Positions 1 to 8,438 of a DNA stretch of 64,000 nt are shown piece by piece (position 1 is the first letter of the stretch; the number at the start of each line of letters is the position of its first letter). A program made the position numbers and the translations under genes. Below the pieces are notes generated by a model that saw nothing but the letters and a program-made list of their open reading frames with translations, ran no database searches and was not told the DNA's origin. Source of the stretch: Candidatus Micrarchaeota archaeon RBG_16_49_10 (GTDB lineage Archaea; Aenigmatarchaeota; Aenigmatarchaeia; CG10238-14); contig MFRS01000003.1 in NCBI GenBank assembly GCA_001784635.1, forward strand, positions 140,694 to 204,693. Reading direction: 5' to 3'.

Positions 1-294
1 TTGGAGAACAAATTAATATCGCTCGTCCAGCTTTTCGACGCTGTGACAACCTTCGTTTCGATGAAGTACTTTGGATATTCCGAGCAGCATGTCCTACCTA
101 ATTTGATAATCAACTTTACCGGCACACCATTTTCGTTCGTCTTGGTGAAGCTGGTTGTGGTAGTTTTCGCCTTGAAGATAATAGACAAGCACTCTGAAAG
201 CCAGGACACGAAGAACCTCTTCAAGTTTTCCATAATGCTCCTTGGCTTGGGACCTGGTTTAAGGGATTTGATAAGGCTAGTCGCTTTTGTCTAG
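1..294 (+). CDS. DUF63-like archaeal membrane protein, C-terminal part
   Basis: The reading frame is open at the first base and ends at TAG. Because the frame begins at the window edge, this is probably the 3' end of a longer gene. The 97 residues include DAVTTF and GYSEQHVLPN motifs, a hydrophobic helix around residues 43-60, and a LGLGPGLRDLIRL ending. These match my memory of the C-terminus of the DUF63 family of archaeal multi-pass membrane proteins (usually about 250-300 residues), whose function is unknown. It runs convergently into the next gene and overlaps its stop by 4 bp. The family call rests on motif recall only. Confidence 0.6.
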   Translation: MENKLISLVQLFDAVTTFVSMKYFGYSEQHVLPNLIINFTGTPFSFVLVKLVVVVFALKIIDKHSESQDTKNLFKFSIMLLGLGPGLRDLIRLVAFV

Positions 295-1433
295 GGAAGG
301 GTGACTTCCACATTCCCTATTACGAAATTACCGTTCCCTGTGACCTCAAAGTTTAGCGTGTTTTTGCCTGGCTTCACGTTGCTCTGCCCGAAACCCACCG
401 AAACGGTCTCCCCTATAGAATAAGACTGTATGGCTTCAGTCGAATGCACATTACCCTCAGGGTCTGTTATGGTTAATATCAAGTTCCCGTTGTAATTCGT
501 GTCCGTGATCTTGAAACTCGCCTTTCCTTCCTTGTTTTTCAGGTTGTTGTAGGCTGTCGTGCTGACTTGGAAATCGAAGGACCTTTTTTTGACTCCAACC
601 TCCTCGTGGATTATTGCTATCTCGGCGTCGTCTATCTCATACGTCACGCCGCTCTCGGCCGAAAAGCTGATTGTGTTGGTGCCCTTCCTAAGCCCCACTT
701 CCAAGGCGTCAAAACTCCTATGGAAATCGAATTCCGGCTCCCCCCTATATATGGTCCTACCGTTTACCTCGATCACCAGGTCACCGATGCCTTCTATATT
801 ATCGACCCCGAAGGAGATTTCGCCTGACCTGAAATCCCTGAGCTCATCCTCGTAGACCGTGAAGTCCTGCGTCTTCTCCGTCCTCCCCCACAGGTTTATC
901 CCGAACTCCACCTTATCTATGTTGTATACGCTGCTCTTCCAGAATTCCCATCCAGGGTGCGTGGTCCTTATTTCAATGACGTTGTAATCTTTAATCATCC
1001 CGTTGTCTATCGGGATTTCGACACTGCCTCTCCCGACCTTCTGGTCGAATACCTTGTTGTCGTTGAATGTCACCACCAGATTACCCCCGGAGTTAGTGTC
1101 AAGGACGTCTATATTGACGAACCCAGTGGTTATAGAACTCAGTTCCTGATCCACATTGACGCTCATGGTGTGATAATCCTCCCCAAATGAACCCTTCTTT
1201 ACCAGAACAGCCCTGTCGGTCTTTATATCCTCGGAGCCAACGGAGTAGCTCACCTTGAAGTCGCCAATCCTTATATGCCTAGGCACGTCCTGGGGGAAAG
1301 CGCCTATCGAGAAGGGCGATACCACGCTGGTATTGTTCAATATCTGGTCTGAAGGGGTCTCTCCACCCCAAACGAAAATCGCAACGACTATCAGAGCAAG
1401 GCCGGCAAGGAGGACATACACAAATTCATCCAT
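291..1433 (-). CDS. membrane-anchored beta-rich surface protein
   Basis: 380 residues. One hydrophobic helix at residues 4-22 is followed by a short linker and about 350 residues of beta-strand-like sequence with alternating polar and hydrophobic residues. Three or four similar blocks can be seen, each with an N/D-rich turn and a segment such as GNLVVTF, GDLVIEV or GNLILTI. This suggests a string of beta-sandwich domains outside the cell held by an N-terminal anchor. It has no Cys and no catalytic motif. The ATG at 1433 puts the anchor right at the N-terminus. I do not recognise a named family; a structural role in the cell envelope is inferred. Confidence 0.7.
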   Translation of the reverse strand: MDEFVYVLLAGLALIVVAIFVWGGETPSDQILNNTSVVSPFSIGAFPQDVPRHIRIGDFKVSYSVGSEDIKTDRAVLVKKGSFGEDYHTMSVNVDQELSSITTGFVNIDVLDTNSGGNLVVTFNDNKVFDQKVGRGSVEIPIDNGMIKDYNVIEIRTTHPGWEFWKSSVYNIDKVEFGINLWGRTEKTQDFTVYEDELRDFRSGEISFGVDNIEGIGDLVIEVNGRTIYRGEPEFDFHRSFDALEVGLRKGTNTISFSAESGVTYEIDDAEIAIIHEEVGVKKRSFDFQVSTTAYNNLKNKEGKASFKITDTNYNGNLILTITDPEGNVHSTEAIQSYSIGETVSVGFGQSNVKPGKNTLNFEVTGNGNFVIGNVEVTLP

Positions 1434-1511
1434 CAGTTCACACCTGTAATAAAATATTCAATTATTAACTAATATTATTATCCTATCAATTCTTTCCCGC
1501 AACTTTTGGCT

Positions 1512-2048
1512 TCAAGGCGATATCCTTGTGATTTTATAGTAGGTCACGTCTGATTCGGAATCGACTATGGCCCATATCATCTCCGTCCTTATGTTCTGCG
1601 CCAGCCTCACTGCCCTTGACAGCTCTGGGAACGAGCAGGAGAACTCCTCAGGTATGGCATGGACGACCCATTTAGTGTGCTCATGCGCCTGTTTGGGCCC
1701 TTTTTTAAGTTTCACGCCCCTCTCATAGACCCGGAAGTCACAGCCGAACTTGAAGCCCGTCTTGACGAGGAAACCCTTCTCCCTCAGGTCTGTGTATACT
1801 ACGAGCTTCGCGTGAAAATTCCTCTCCGTTTTCTTGCAGTAGTTGAAGAAATCCTCCTCGCTGAAAAACTTCTTTTTTGACTCCGCACGAATCTTGAGCT
1901 TTCCCCTTTTCAGAAGGTACATAGACTCGATTAGCGTCAGCTCTACCTTTCCCTCTACCTCTTTCCCGTATCCGGACTCGAACAACTCCTCAAAATCATC
2001 CTTTTGCCAGATCATTACCCTTTGCTCTGCAAGCTCCCCTTCAAACAT
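1512..2048 (-). CDS. endA: tRNA-splicing endonuclease (EndA family) with Lys-to-Thr change in the catalytic triad
   Basis: 178 residues, the size of single-unit archaeal EndA. An N-terminal domain (to about residue 75) is followed by the catalytic domain: VVYTDLREKGFLVKTGFKFG, then FRVYERG with catalytic Tyr108, then AHEHTKWVVHA with catalytic His (H122 or H124), and a C-terminal DVTYYKI. In Methanocaldococcus EndA the third catalytic residue is the Lys in SVRKKL; here the matching segment reads NIRTEMIW, so Thr155 and Glu156 replace Lys-Lys. Between Tyr and His there are about six more residues than in Methanocaldococcus (KKGPKQ region, Lys-rich), placed like the specificity loops of enzymes that cut non-canonical introns. 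It may be the structural half of a heteromeric enzyme or an unusual catalytic subunit. Confidence 0.85.
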   Translation of the reverse strand: MFEGELAEQRVMIWQKDDFEELFESGYGKEVEGKVELTLIESMYLLKRGKLKIRAESKKKFFSEEDFFNYCKKTERNFHAKLVVYTDLREKGFLVKTGFKFGCDFRVYERGVKLKKGPKQAHEHTKWVVHAIPEEFSCSFPELSRAVRLAQNIRTEMIWAIVDSESDVTYYKITRISP

Positions 2049-2109
2049 AAACCTTCTCTCTTAATATTAACCGAAAACCTTTTAACCTTTATATTTTTGG
2101 GTTTTTGGA

Positions 2110-2805
2110 CTAGTTAAAACCTTTAAACCTTAGGCTAATCACATAGGGGATCATTCTTAATTCCCTCTTGATGTTAAACGAGCTTTTCCTTTCGGACCTG
2201 ACCCACAGTATAGGGAACTCTTTTATCTTATAACCGGCCCTTTTTGCCCTCGCCAAAAATTCCACATCCCAAAACCATCCTCGTTTGTTGTCAAAACCCA
2301 TACCACTTATTATAGGGAGCAGCTCCCTTTTGAAAGCCTTGAAGCCGCATTGGTGATCCTTAATTTTAGTCAGGAAAAGAATACGCATAATTTTGTTGTA
2401 CACAAAGCTTATTACCAGCCTTTTGGATTCCCTTTTCGCCTTCAGACCACCGTATCTGCTGCCTATCGCTATGTCGGCCCCGTTTTCCACATTACATATC
2501 AATTCTTTTAGGTATCTCAAATCAACGGAAAGGTCGGCGTCCATGAAAGCTATTATATCCCCCTTGGCCTTCTTGAATGACTGAGCCAGATTTTCTCTTC
2601 TAGTAGGCCCATTATTGTAGTTTAATATTTTGATGCCTTCAACTTTTTTGAGCTCGTCAAGAGTCCCGTCTGTCGAGGCGTCATTTACAACTATTATCTC
2701 GAAATTTTTAATGAACTTTCTGGTAGCACCCACAATTTTTTTAATGTTGCCTCGGATTATTTTCTCCTCATTGTATACAGGAACGAATATGCTGACCTTG
2801 ACCAT
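2110..2805 (-). CDS. family 2 glycosyltransferase, dolichyl-phosphate sugar synthase type
   Basis: 231 residues with a GT-A fold pattern: VSIFVPVYNEE at the N-terminus, IIVVNDASTDGT near residue 38, and the metal/nucleotide-sugar motif DADLSVD near residue 89. A CGFKAFKRE segment and WFWDVEFLARAKRAG, typical of DPM1/GtrB-like enzymes, follow. No membrane helix is present, so it probably acts at the inner membrane face, moving a sugar from a nucleotide to a polyprenyl phosphate. It lies in a minus-strand run with a DMT flippase-like gene and an FAD oxidoreductase, facing a GT-C enzyme. The start is ATG at 2805. The sugar cannot be told from sequence. Confidence 0.85.
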   Translation of the reverse strand: MVKVSIFVPVYNEEKIIRGNIKKIVGATRKFIKNFEIIVVNDASTDGTLDELKKVEGIKILNYNNGPTRRENLAQSFKKAKGDIIAFMDADLSVDLRYLKELICNVENGADIAIGSRYGGLKAKRESKRLVISFVYNKIMRILFLTKIKDHQCGFKAFKRELLPIISGMGFDNKRGWFWDVEFLARAKRAGYKIKEFPILWVRSERKSSFNIKRELRMIPYVISLRFKGFN

Positions 2806-2881
2806 TAGATTAGACTTTCGTCTTCAAAGTTTTAAGTTTGAAACTCTCTGGCTTTAAATTTTTATTATACACAAGCAGAGA

Positions 2882-3247
2882 TTACAATTTCATAACCACA
2901 AAATATGCCCCTGCTGATATCATCAATATACCTAACATTTTCATCAAGGTTAGTTTCTCCCCAAAGAAGGCCCATGCCGCAACCGCTGTCAGGATATATG
3001 CCATCCCTATCAGTGGGTACACGAAACTAACGTCCTCCATCGACAGTGCAGTGAGGTAGAAAACTGATGTCAAACCGTATAGCGCAAGTCCAACAAAAAC
3101 GAACTTGTTGAAAAACACTTGGAAAAATTTCTCGAAGAAAATATCCTTTACCTGTATTTTTCCAATTTCATTCATACCCCTTTTCATAAAAATCTGGGCG
3201 GCCGTCCCCATCAACACCACTATCCCAATAATTAAAAACACATTCAT
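2882..3247 (-). CDS. small four-helix DMT/EamA-type membrane protein (flippase-like)
   Basis: About 121 residues with four hydrophobic helices, and SVFYLTALSMEDVSFVYPLIGMAY, the conserved EamA/SMR block, in the middle. The C-terminus EKLTLMKMLGILMISAGAYFV is also typical. I chose the ATG at 3247 because AAGGAGGG lies just upstream (about 3253-3260); a longer start at 3271 would add eight charged residues and overlap the upstream gene. Half-size DMT proteins such as ArnE/ArnF flip lipid-linked sugars, and this one sits between a polyprenyl GT2 and an FAD enzyme, so lipid-sugar flipping is a fair inference. A small multidrug transporter is the alternative. Confidence 0.75.
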   Translation of the reverse strand: MNVFLIIGIVVLMGTAAQIFMKRGMNEIGKIQVKDIFFEKFFQVFFNKFVFVGLALYGLTSVFYLTALSMEDVSFVYPLIGMAYILTAVAAWAFFGEKLTLMKMLGILMISAGAYFVVMKL

Positions 3248-3271
3248 TTTTTTTCCCTCCTTAACTTTCAT

Positions 3272-4549
3272 TCAATCACACAATTTTGCAAGCTCTTCGC
3301 CGGCAATCACCGAGTTTTCAATCGACCTTTCTGGATATCCGTTGAACATACCACCAATGTAGAAGCCTTTTACCGGTGTCTCATGGCCTATAACCTTTTT
3401 TTGGTAATTGGTTTCATAAATTATTCCAGCTTTTTTACTTTTTGAAACTTTCCACCATTTAAGATTCTGTCTTTTGATATACGGGAAAAGCCTTCTAAGC
3501 TCCTTAAAATATTCTTCAAATATCCCCTTATCGGAAAGTTTCCATAGATGAGATCTAAAGTCTGGATAACTTGCTAGATATAATATATGGTCTTTGTACT
3601 TCTCTATAGACTGGAAGTTGGTGTGTTCTATAATAGCCCCTATTAGAGACTCGTCTATTATGTTTATCCAATAGAAATCGGTGACTTTCCTATCTAAACC
3701 AACAATAATACAGAGAGCTCCCTGGTAATTTATATCAGATATTTTTTTCCTGAACTCTACAGACAAGTCTTTATATTCGGCAAGTGTAGGAAGGGGGATG
3801 GTACTTATAACATTATTGGCATTGATTTCTTTACCATCCAACACAACGCCTTTCATAACCCCATTCCTAATTATAAACTTGTTAATACCCTTTCCTTTAA
3901 CAATATCCCCCCCATTTTCAAGTATTTCCTGTTCGATTTTATCGATGAATATATGAAACCCACCATCTATATACCCCAAGGATTCCTTTTTGAACCCACC
4001 CGTTGTTCTTATCCTTATCCTCTCTATAAACCATGTCGCCGATACTTTGTCGGCGTTTTTATCGTATTTGCTTTTAAGCATGGGTGAAAAGAATTTTTCA
4101 TACACACCTTTACCAGCATTATTTAATATCCATTCTTTAGCGGTCATGTCATCCAATTTTTTAGGATTCCTTATGAACTTTATTTTTGCCATGACTAAAC
4201 CTAGTCTTATTTTTTCAGGTACAGTGAGAATTTTGAATCCTATGAAACTGAAAGGGGTTGAGAGGTCATGTATTTTTCCTTTTGTGTAAAAACCCAAGGT
4301 GCTACCAGTCCAGATAATATTCTCAATTCCTATTTCTTCAGCTAAATTTATGAAAGAGGGGTTGTTTACAAAAACATGGTGATAGTATTTTTCTATCGGA
4401 TCCCCCCTTGTTTTGGTAGACATAAGAAGACCGCCCAACTCATTTGTTTTTTCAACGAGCAAAACTTTTTTACCCCTTTTGCTTAACCTATACGCGGCTA
4501 CTAGACCTGCCATACCCGCCCCAAGAATTACACAGTCATACCTGCTCAT
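3272..4549 (-). CDS. FAD-dependent amine-oxidase/phytoene-desaturase-like oxidoreductase
   Basis: 425 residues. The N-terminal dinucleotide-binding motif CVILGAGMAGLVAAYRL is followed by VLLVEKTNELGGLL, the GG motif of the amine oxidase/protoporphyrinogen oxidase superfamily. The C-terminal FAD-binding block is GFYIGGMFNGYPERSIENSV. Related proteins in glycan clusters act on sugars or lipids, for example UDP-galactopyranose mutase or polyprenol desaturases. It is likely co-transcribed with the DMT and GT2 genes downstream on the minus strand. The gene is noticeably A/T-rich in third positions compared with ribosomal genes nearby. The exact substrate is unknown. Confidence 0.75.
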   Translation of the reverse strand: MSRYDCVILGAGMAGLVAAYRLSKRGKKVLLVEKTNELGGLLMSTKTRGDPIEKYYHHVFVNNPSFINLAEEIGIENIIWTGSTLGFYTKGKIHDLSTPFSFIGFKILTVPEKIRLGLVMAKIKFIRNPKKLDDMTAKEWILNNAGKGVYEKFFSPMLKSKYDKNADKVSATWFIERIRIRTTGGFKKESLGYIDGGFHIFIDKIEQEILENGGDIVKGKGINKFIIRNGVMKGVVLDGKEINANNVISTIPLPTLAEYKDLSVEFRKKISDINYQGALCIIVGLDRKVTDFYWINIIDESLIGAIIEHTNFQSIEKYKDHILYLASYPDFRSHLWKLSDKGIFEEYFKELRRLFPYIKRQNLKWWKVSKSKKAGIIYETNYQKKVIGHETPVKGFYIGGMFNGYPERSIENSVIAGEELAKLCD

Positions 4550-4661
4550 AAAATAAAACCCCTAAAGTTACAGATTCATATATTAGGCTACTAACTATAA
4601 ATTTTTGGTTTTTAAGGCTAATTTATCTCTTTCTTAGTAATATATTATTGGTGTTTGTTGA

Positions 4662-6203
4662 GTGGATGAATTCACTAAAGCCTTGGCGATTTTCTTCGTT
4701 TTTTATTTCATACTTTTAATTTCTACGACTCCCGAACCAATAGTCTCTGATGAAGGAGATCATATGATGGATTCATTCTTCTTCTACAACCTCTTCAGGG
4801 ATTTTTTTACTAACCCAAAACTAATTTTAAATTTACCAGATTACGTTTATAGATTTTATACTTTCTACCCGGCTCTTTATATTGTATATTATCCACCACT
4901 TTTTGCTTCTCTTACTACCCTGTCTTTCATGGTACTAGGACCTTCAATGCTATCTACAAGGCTAATAACAATAATATTCTCTATCGCCTCTCTGGGAGTA
5001 TTTTATTTGATTGGTAAAAGACTTTACGACAGAAAAACGTCTTTTTTGGCGACCCTCATACTCTCCTTCGCCCCATTTTATTTCATTTTTTCTAACATAG
5101 CAATGCTTGAGGTACCTCTCCTATTTTTTACATTCCTCTCAATACTATTTTTCCTTAAAGGTCTGGAAGAAAACAAAAACTACTTTTACTTAATGGGCCT
5201 TTCTTTAGGGGTTGGGGCATTAATAAAATATTCTATTTTCTCTTTAGGGCCCGGAATCTTTTTTTATCTTATATATAAAAAGGCATTTTTCAAAAATTTT
5301 AAAGAACTTTTTCTTTCCGCCTTAATCGCCCTTCTGATTTTCACCCCCTATGTTCTGATAGTCAATCATTTTAATGGCATGGACTATACACTTTGGGTTT
5401 TGGGAAGAAAGGCCGATGAATGTTATGATATTTGTCCACCTAAAAGCAGGTTAGCAACTCTGTACTATTACCCGTTTTTTTTATTTTTTGAAGTTTTCCC
5501 TCTTGTTTTTCTTTTACCAATAGCATACTTTATTTGGCATAGAAAATTAGAGAATTCCGATATTTTCCTTCTTTTTTTGGTGTTTTTTTACTTTCTTTTC
5601 TTCACTATATTGTCTAATAAAACCCCGAAGTACATAATGGTTACCATACCTCTCTTTTCACTCCTTTTTGTTTCAGCTTTGAAAAGACTCAAAAAAGGAA
5701 CGGCCGTGTTATTCGTTTCCGTTTTTCTAGCCCAATTCATCATCTCAATTTTCTTTCCGCCTTATAGGGCTACCGAAACTTCAACAATATTGAGTTTTGA
5801 CTCCCAAAAACCTGCATCTTATCTTGCAAACAACATAGAGCCACAGGCAAACGTCTTTCTTATAGGGTCTTTTTATGAAGACGGTTTAATTTTCAACTTC
5901 GCTAGCTTAAACAACTTTCAAAATCATGTTTTAAGATGGCGAGATTGCGTTTTTGAAAATATATCTAGTGAGAAATTTTCAGATTTTATCCATAAAAACA
6001 ATATTCAATTTGTTGTGACTGATGATATAGCGAAGGAACAGTATAAACAATCTAGAAAATTTTTAGACGATAACTTTAAACAAGTTTATAGTGGCGGTAA
6101 TATGTTAATTTATGAGAATCAAGACTTGCAGATAATGCCTCTTAATGAGATATGTGATTTTGTTTGCAAAATAAACAAAACTGTTTGTAGAAAAATTGAC
6201 TAA
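4662..6203 (+). CDS. GT-C family polyprenyl-phosphate-sugar glycosyltransferase (PMT_2/ArnT-like)
   Basis: 513 residues with about ten to twelve membrane helices. Near residue 30 the acidic loop EPIVSDEGDHM has the place and look of the first-loop catalytic acid of GT39/PMT_2 enzymes. A second loop YPPLFASLTTL and a long hydrophobic core follow, then a soluble C-terminal domain from about residue 390 with several Cys (ICDFVCKINKTVC). The start is GTG at 4662, with an A/T-rich TATA-like stretch about 20 bases upstream, so the mRNA is probably leaderless. It is divergent from the FAD/flippase/GT2 genes, which could make its lipid-linked donor. Sequence is strongly A/T-rich. Confidence 0.75.
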   Translation: MDEFTKALAIFFVFYFILLISTTPEPIVSDEGDHMMDSFFFYNLFRDFFTNPKLILNLPDYVYRFYTFYPALYIVYYPPLFASLTTLSFMVLGPSMLSTRLITIIFSIASLGVFYLIGKRLYDRKTSFLATLILSFAPFYFIFSNIAMLEVPLLFFTFLSILFFLKGLEENKNYFYLMGLSLGVGALIKYSIFSLGPGIFFYLIYKKAFFKNFKELFLSALIALLIFTPYVLIVNHFNGMDYTLWVLGRKADECYDICPPKSRLATLYYYPFFLFFEVFPLVFLLPIAYFIWHRKLENSDIFLLFLVFFYFLFFTILSNKTPKYIMVTIPLFSLLFVSALKRLKKGTAVLFVSVFLAQFIISIFFPPYRATETSTILSFDSQKPASYLANNIEPQANVFLIGSFYEDGLIFNFASLNNFQNHVLRWRDCVFENISSEKFSDFIHKNNIQFVVTDDIAKEQYKQSRKFLDDNFKQVYSGGNMLIYENQDLQIMPLNEICDFVCKINKTVCRKID

Positions 6204-6210
6204 AGTTGGA

Positions 6211-6284
6211 TGGGACGGACCGGATTTGAACCAGCAACACCACGGGCTTCAGCCGTGTGCTCTCCCGGGTTGAGCTACCGTCCC
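6211..6284 (-). tRNA. tRNA-Phe (anticodon GAA)
   Basis: Minus-strand cloverleaf: acceptor GGGACGG pairs with CCGTCCC, discriminator A. The D-arm is GCTC/GAGC and the anticodon stem is CACGG/CCGTG with loop CTGAAGC, giving anticodon GAA. The T-arm loop is TTCAAAT. 74 nt, no intron, CCA not encoded. It sits between the GT-C and GT2 genes. Confidence 0.95.
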
Positions 6285-6312
6285 TCGCAGTAATAATTCA
6301 ACGAATAATTCT

Positions 6313-7026
6313 TTAAACTTTCCTATTAAAAATCCTTTTTACGATGTCGGACTTGTACTTCCAGACGAACTCCGTATATGACCTTGCCATCCTCACGAGG
6401 TTCGTCTTTTTTCCTGTATTATAGCTTACACTCACCGGTATGACCGCAACCGAGAATCCCTTCATCGAGGCAATCCTAAGGCTGTCGGCCTCTATCCCAT
6501 AACCCTCTATTCTCAGCTCTGGCAGCATACCTTCAACCACCTTTCGAGTGTAGCACCTGAAGCCCGAGCTTAGGTCAGAATAGAATGAACCTGAAACTAA
6601 TACCATAAGCAGGTTGACGAATATGTTGAGGAGGACCCGCATCAAAGGGATTTTACCTCTTTCTTTGGTGAACCTGGAGCCTACAACTATGTCTGAAATC
6701 CTGTTTTCGGCCAACAGGAGGAGGTTAGGTATCTCCTCTGGGTCGCTCTGCCCATCAGCATCTATCGTGACCGCATTTTTTCCGCCTTCATCTAGGAACC
6801 TCTTGAAGCCGGTCATCAGAGCTCTCCCTTTGCCCATGTTCTTCTTGTGCGAGAGGATTATAACCCTCTTTTCTCCCTTAAAGCCGCTTTGCATAAGGTT
6901 TAGAGTCCTGTCTGTCGAGCCATCGTTGACAAAAATAATTTTATCAACGTACTTCAATGTCTTCCTTGTCACGTCCACCGCTGTCTTCTCTTCGTTGTAG
7001 GCGCATATTATCGCGAAATTGTCCAT
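6313..7026 (-). CDS. family 2 glycosyltransferase, dolichyl-phosphate sugar synthase type
   Basis: About 237 residues. The GT-A motifs are IICAYNEEK at the start, IIFVNDGSTDRT near residue 32 and the metal-binding VTIDADGQSDPEE near residue 88. A GFRCYTRKVVEGMLP segment follows, and a hydrophobic stretch at about 130-147 may touch the membrane. I used the ATG at 7026; an in-frame TTG one codon earlier is possible. It is the second polyprenyl-type GT2 in this cluster and differs clearly from the one at 2110, so the two probably use different sugars. Confidence in the family is high, in the substrate low. Confidence 0.85.
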   Translation of the reverse strand: MDNFAIICAYNEEKTAVDVTRKTLKYVDKIIFVNDGSTDRTLNLMQSGFKGEKRVIILSHKKNMGKGRALMTGFKRFLDEGGKNAVTIDADGQSDPEEIPNLLLLAENRISDIVVGSRFTKERGKIPLMRVLLNIFVNLLMVLVSGSFYSDLSSGFRCYTRKVVEGMLPELRIEGYGIEADSLRIASMKGFSVAVIPVSVSYNTGKKTNLVRMARSYTEFVWKYKSDIVKRIFNRKV

Positions 7027-7177
7027 CAATTATAAATTGAGGGAAAGATTATTAAACTCTATTTTTCCTAGTATACCGTTTCTTCCGTGAAAAGTTAAGA
7101 ATTCTGCCGGAAAAATTATAAAAGGGTGCGATAAAGAATATAAAGATACAAACAAGTGATTTAAAGAGGCTGATTGG

Positions 7178-7417
7178 TTGAAGGAGTTTTTGGATGCGCT
7201 CAAGCTGAAAAGCAAGGACAAGCTGGAGAGAGCCGAAGGGTTTTCAATCCTTTCCCTCCTTCTAGGCTCGCTTCTCCTGTCACTTGGGATAGGTTTAAGT
7301 ATTTTAATCCCGAAAGGCATTTCTGCCATTACGGCCATGTTTGGAAGCCTAATAGCCTTCCTTTCGACGGTGGCCCTGGTGGCGATATGGTTCATAAAGG
7401 AGTTAAAGGGTGAATAG
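7178..7417 (+). CDS. small two-helix membrane protein
   Basis: 79 residues. A charged N-terminus (MKEFLDALKLKSKDKLERAEG) leads into two hydrophobic helices at about 25-46 and 50-72 and ends in KELKGE. The start is TTG at 7178. Its stop is immediately followed by the ATG of S15, so it is probably the first gene of the ribosomal-protein operon. A longer opposite-strand frame over this region conflicts with S15 and was not accepted. Family and function unknown. Confidence 0.65.
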   Translation: MKEFLDALKLKSKDKLERAEGFSILSLLLGSLLLSLGIGLSILIPKGISAITAMFGSLIAFLSTVALVAIWFIKELKGE

Positions 7418-7879
7418 ATGGCAAGAATCCATGCCAGGAGAAAGGGGAGGTCAAGCTCCACAAGGCCCATAGGGCGCGGCTCGCCTAGGTGGGTCAGGTA
7501 CAAGAAGTCAGAGATAGAGGAGCTTGTCATGAAATATGCCAAGGAGGGGAAATCATCCTCGGAAATCGGGATGATATTGAGGGACCAGTACGGCATACCC
7601 CTAGTTAAAAGGGCCTCTGGCAGGAAAATATCCCAAATAATGAGGGAAAAGGATATGTACCCCAAATACCCAGAGGACCTGTTCAACCTTTTCGTGAAGG
7701 CCGTCAACCTCATGGACCACCTTGAAAAAAGGAAGAAGGATTACACCTCAAAAAGGGGCCTCGAGCTCCTGGAGTCAAAGATAAGGAGGCTTGGGAAATA
7801 TTACACCAAATCCGGGAAACTGCCCGAGAGCTGGAAATACGAGCCTGAAAAGATAAAACTATTGATCCAACAGAAGTGA
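7418..7879 (+). CDS. rps15: 30S ribosomal protein S15 (archaeal S15P/S13e type)
   Basis: 153 residues, the usual length of archaeal S15, which carries an N-terminal extension compared with bacterial S15. The N-terminus MARIHARRKGRSSSTRPI is characteristic. The C-terminal core has NLMDHLEKRKKDYTSKRGLELLESKIRRLGKYY, matching the rRNA-binding helices. It binds 16S rRNA early in small-subunit assembly. It is followed 4 bp later by S3Ae, and preceded directly by a small membrane-protein gene. Confidence 0.97.
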   Translation: MARIHARRKGRSSSTRPIGRGSPRWVRYKKSEIEELVMKYAKEGKSSSEIGMILRDQYGIPLVKRASGRKISQIMREKDMYPKYPEDLFNLFVKAVNLMDHLEKRKKDYTSKRGLELLESKIRRLGKYYTKSGKLPESWKYEPEKIKLLIQQK

Positions 7880-7883
7880 TTTC

Positions 7884-8438
7884 ATGGTGAAGAAACTCAA
7901 AGGGAAGACTTGGTACAATCTGGTTGCACCCAAGATGTTCGACTCAAAGGTTTTGGGGAAAACCCCTGCGGGGGATTCTGACACCATTATAGGGAGAACG
8001 GTCGAAGTCTCCATAATAAACCTCCTCAACAACCCCTCAAAGTACTACCTGAAGTTCAAGTTCAAGGGCGTGAAGATTGAGGAGACCAAGGTCATAACCG
8101 AATTCGCTGGCCTGGTATGCCTTAGGGACTACATATCCAGGATGGTGAGGCACGGCGTCAGGAGGATTGACACTGTGCAGGACCTTACGACAGAGGACAA
8201 GAAGAAGGTGAGAGTGAAGACCTTGACCCTCATAAGCAAGAGAGCAAGGAAGGAGGTTGAGGTCACGATGCGGAAGTTCATAAAAGATGGCATCAAGGAA
8301 AGAGTCGAGTCGATGAAGCTAGACGACTTCCTTTCCAAGCTATTGGACGACTCGCTGAAAAGGGAATTATTAACAAAGGGGAACAAGATATACCCTATAA
8401 GGGCCTTTGAAGTCATAAAAATAGAGAGACTAGACTGA
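7884..8438 (+). CDS. rps3ae: 30S ribosomal protein S3Ae
   Basis: 184 residues. Diagnostic segments are KGKTWYNLVAPKMFDSKVLGKT at the N-terminus, GRTVEVSIINLL, and RRIDTVQDLTTEDKKKVRVKTL in the middle. S3Ae is found only in archaea and eukaryotes (eS1) and sits on the small-subunit platform near the mRNA exit. This version is a little shorter than many archaeal S3Ae proteins. It is in one operon with S15 and its last 26 bp overlap the convergent site-2 protease gene. Confidence 0.95.
   Translation: MVKKLKGKTWYNLVAPKMFDSKVLGKTPAGDSDTIIGRTVEVSIINLLNNPSKYYLKFKFKGVKIEETKVITEFAGLVCLRDYISRMVRHGVRRIDTVQDLTTEDKKKVRVKTLTLISKRARKEVEVTMRKFIKDGIKERVESMKLDDFLSKLLDDSLKRELLTKGNKIYPIRAFEVIKIERLD

Noticed and set aside
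7030..7713. Long minus-strand frame of 227 codons
   Set aside because: It overlaps S15 and the small membrane-protein gene, both well supported, and its product has no recognisable domain.
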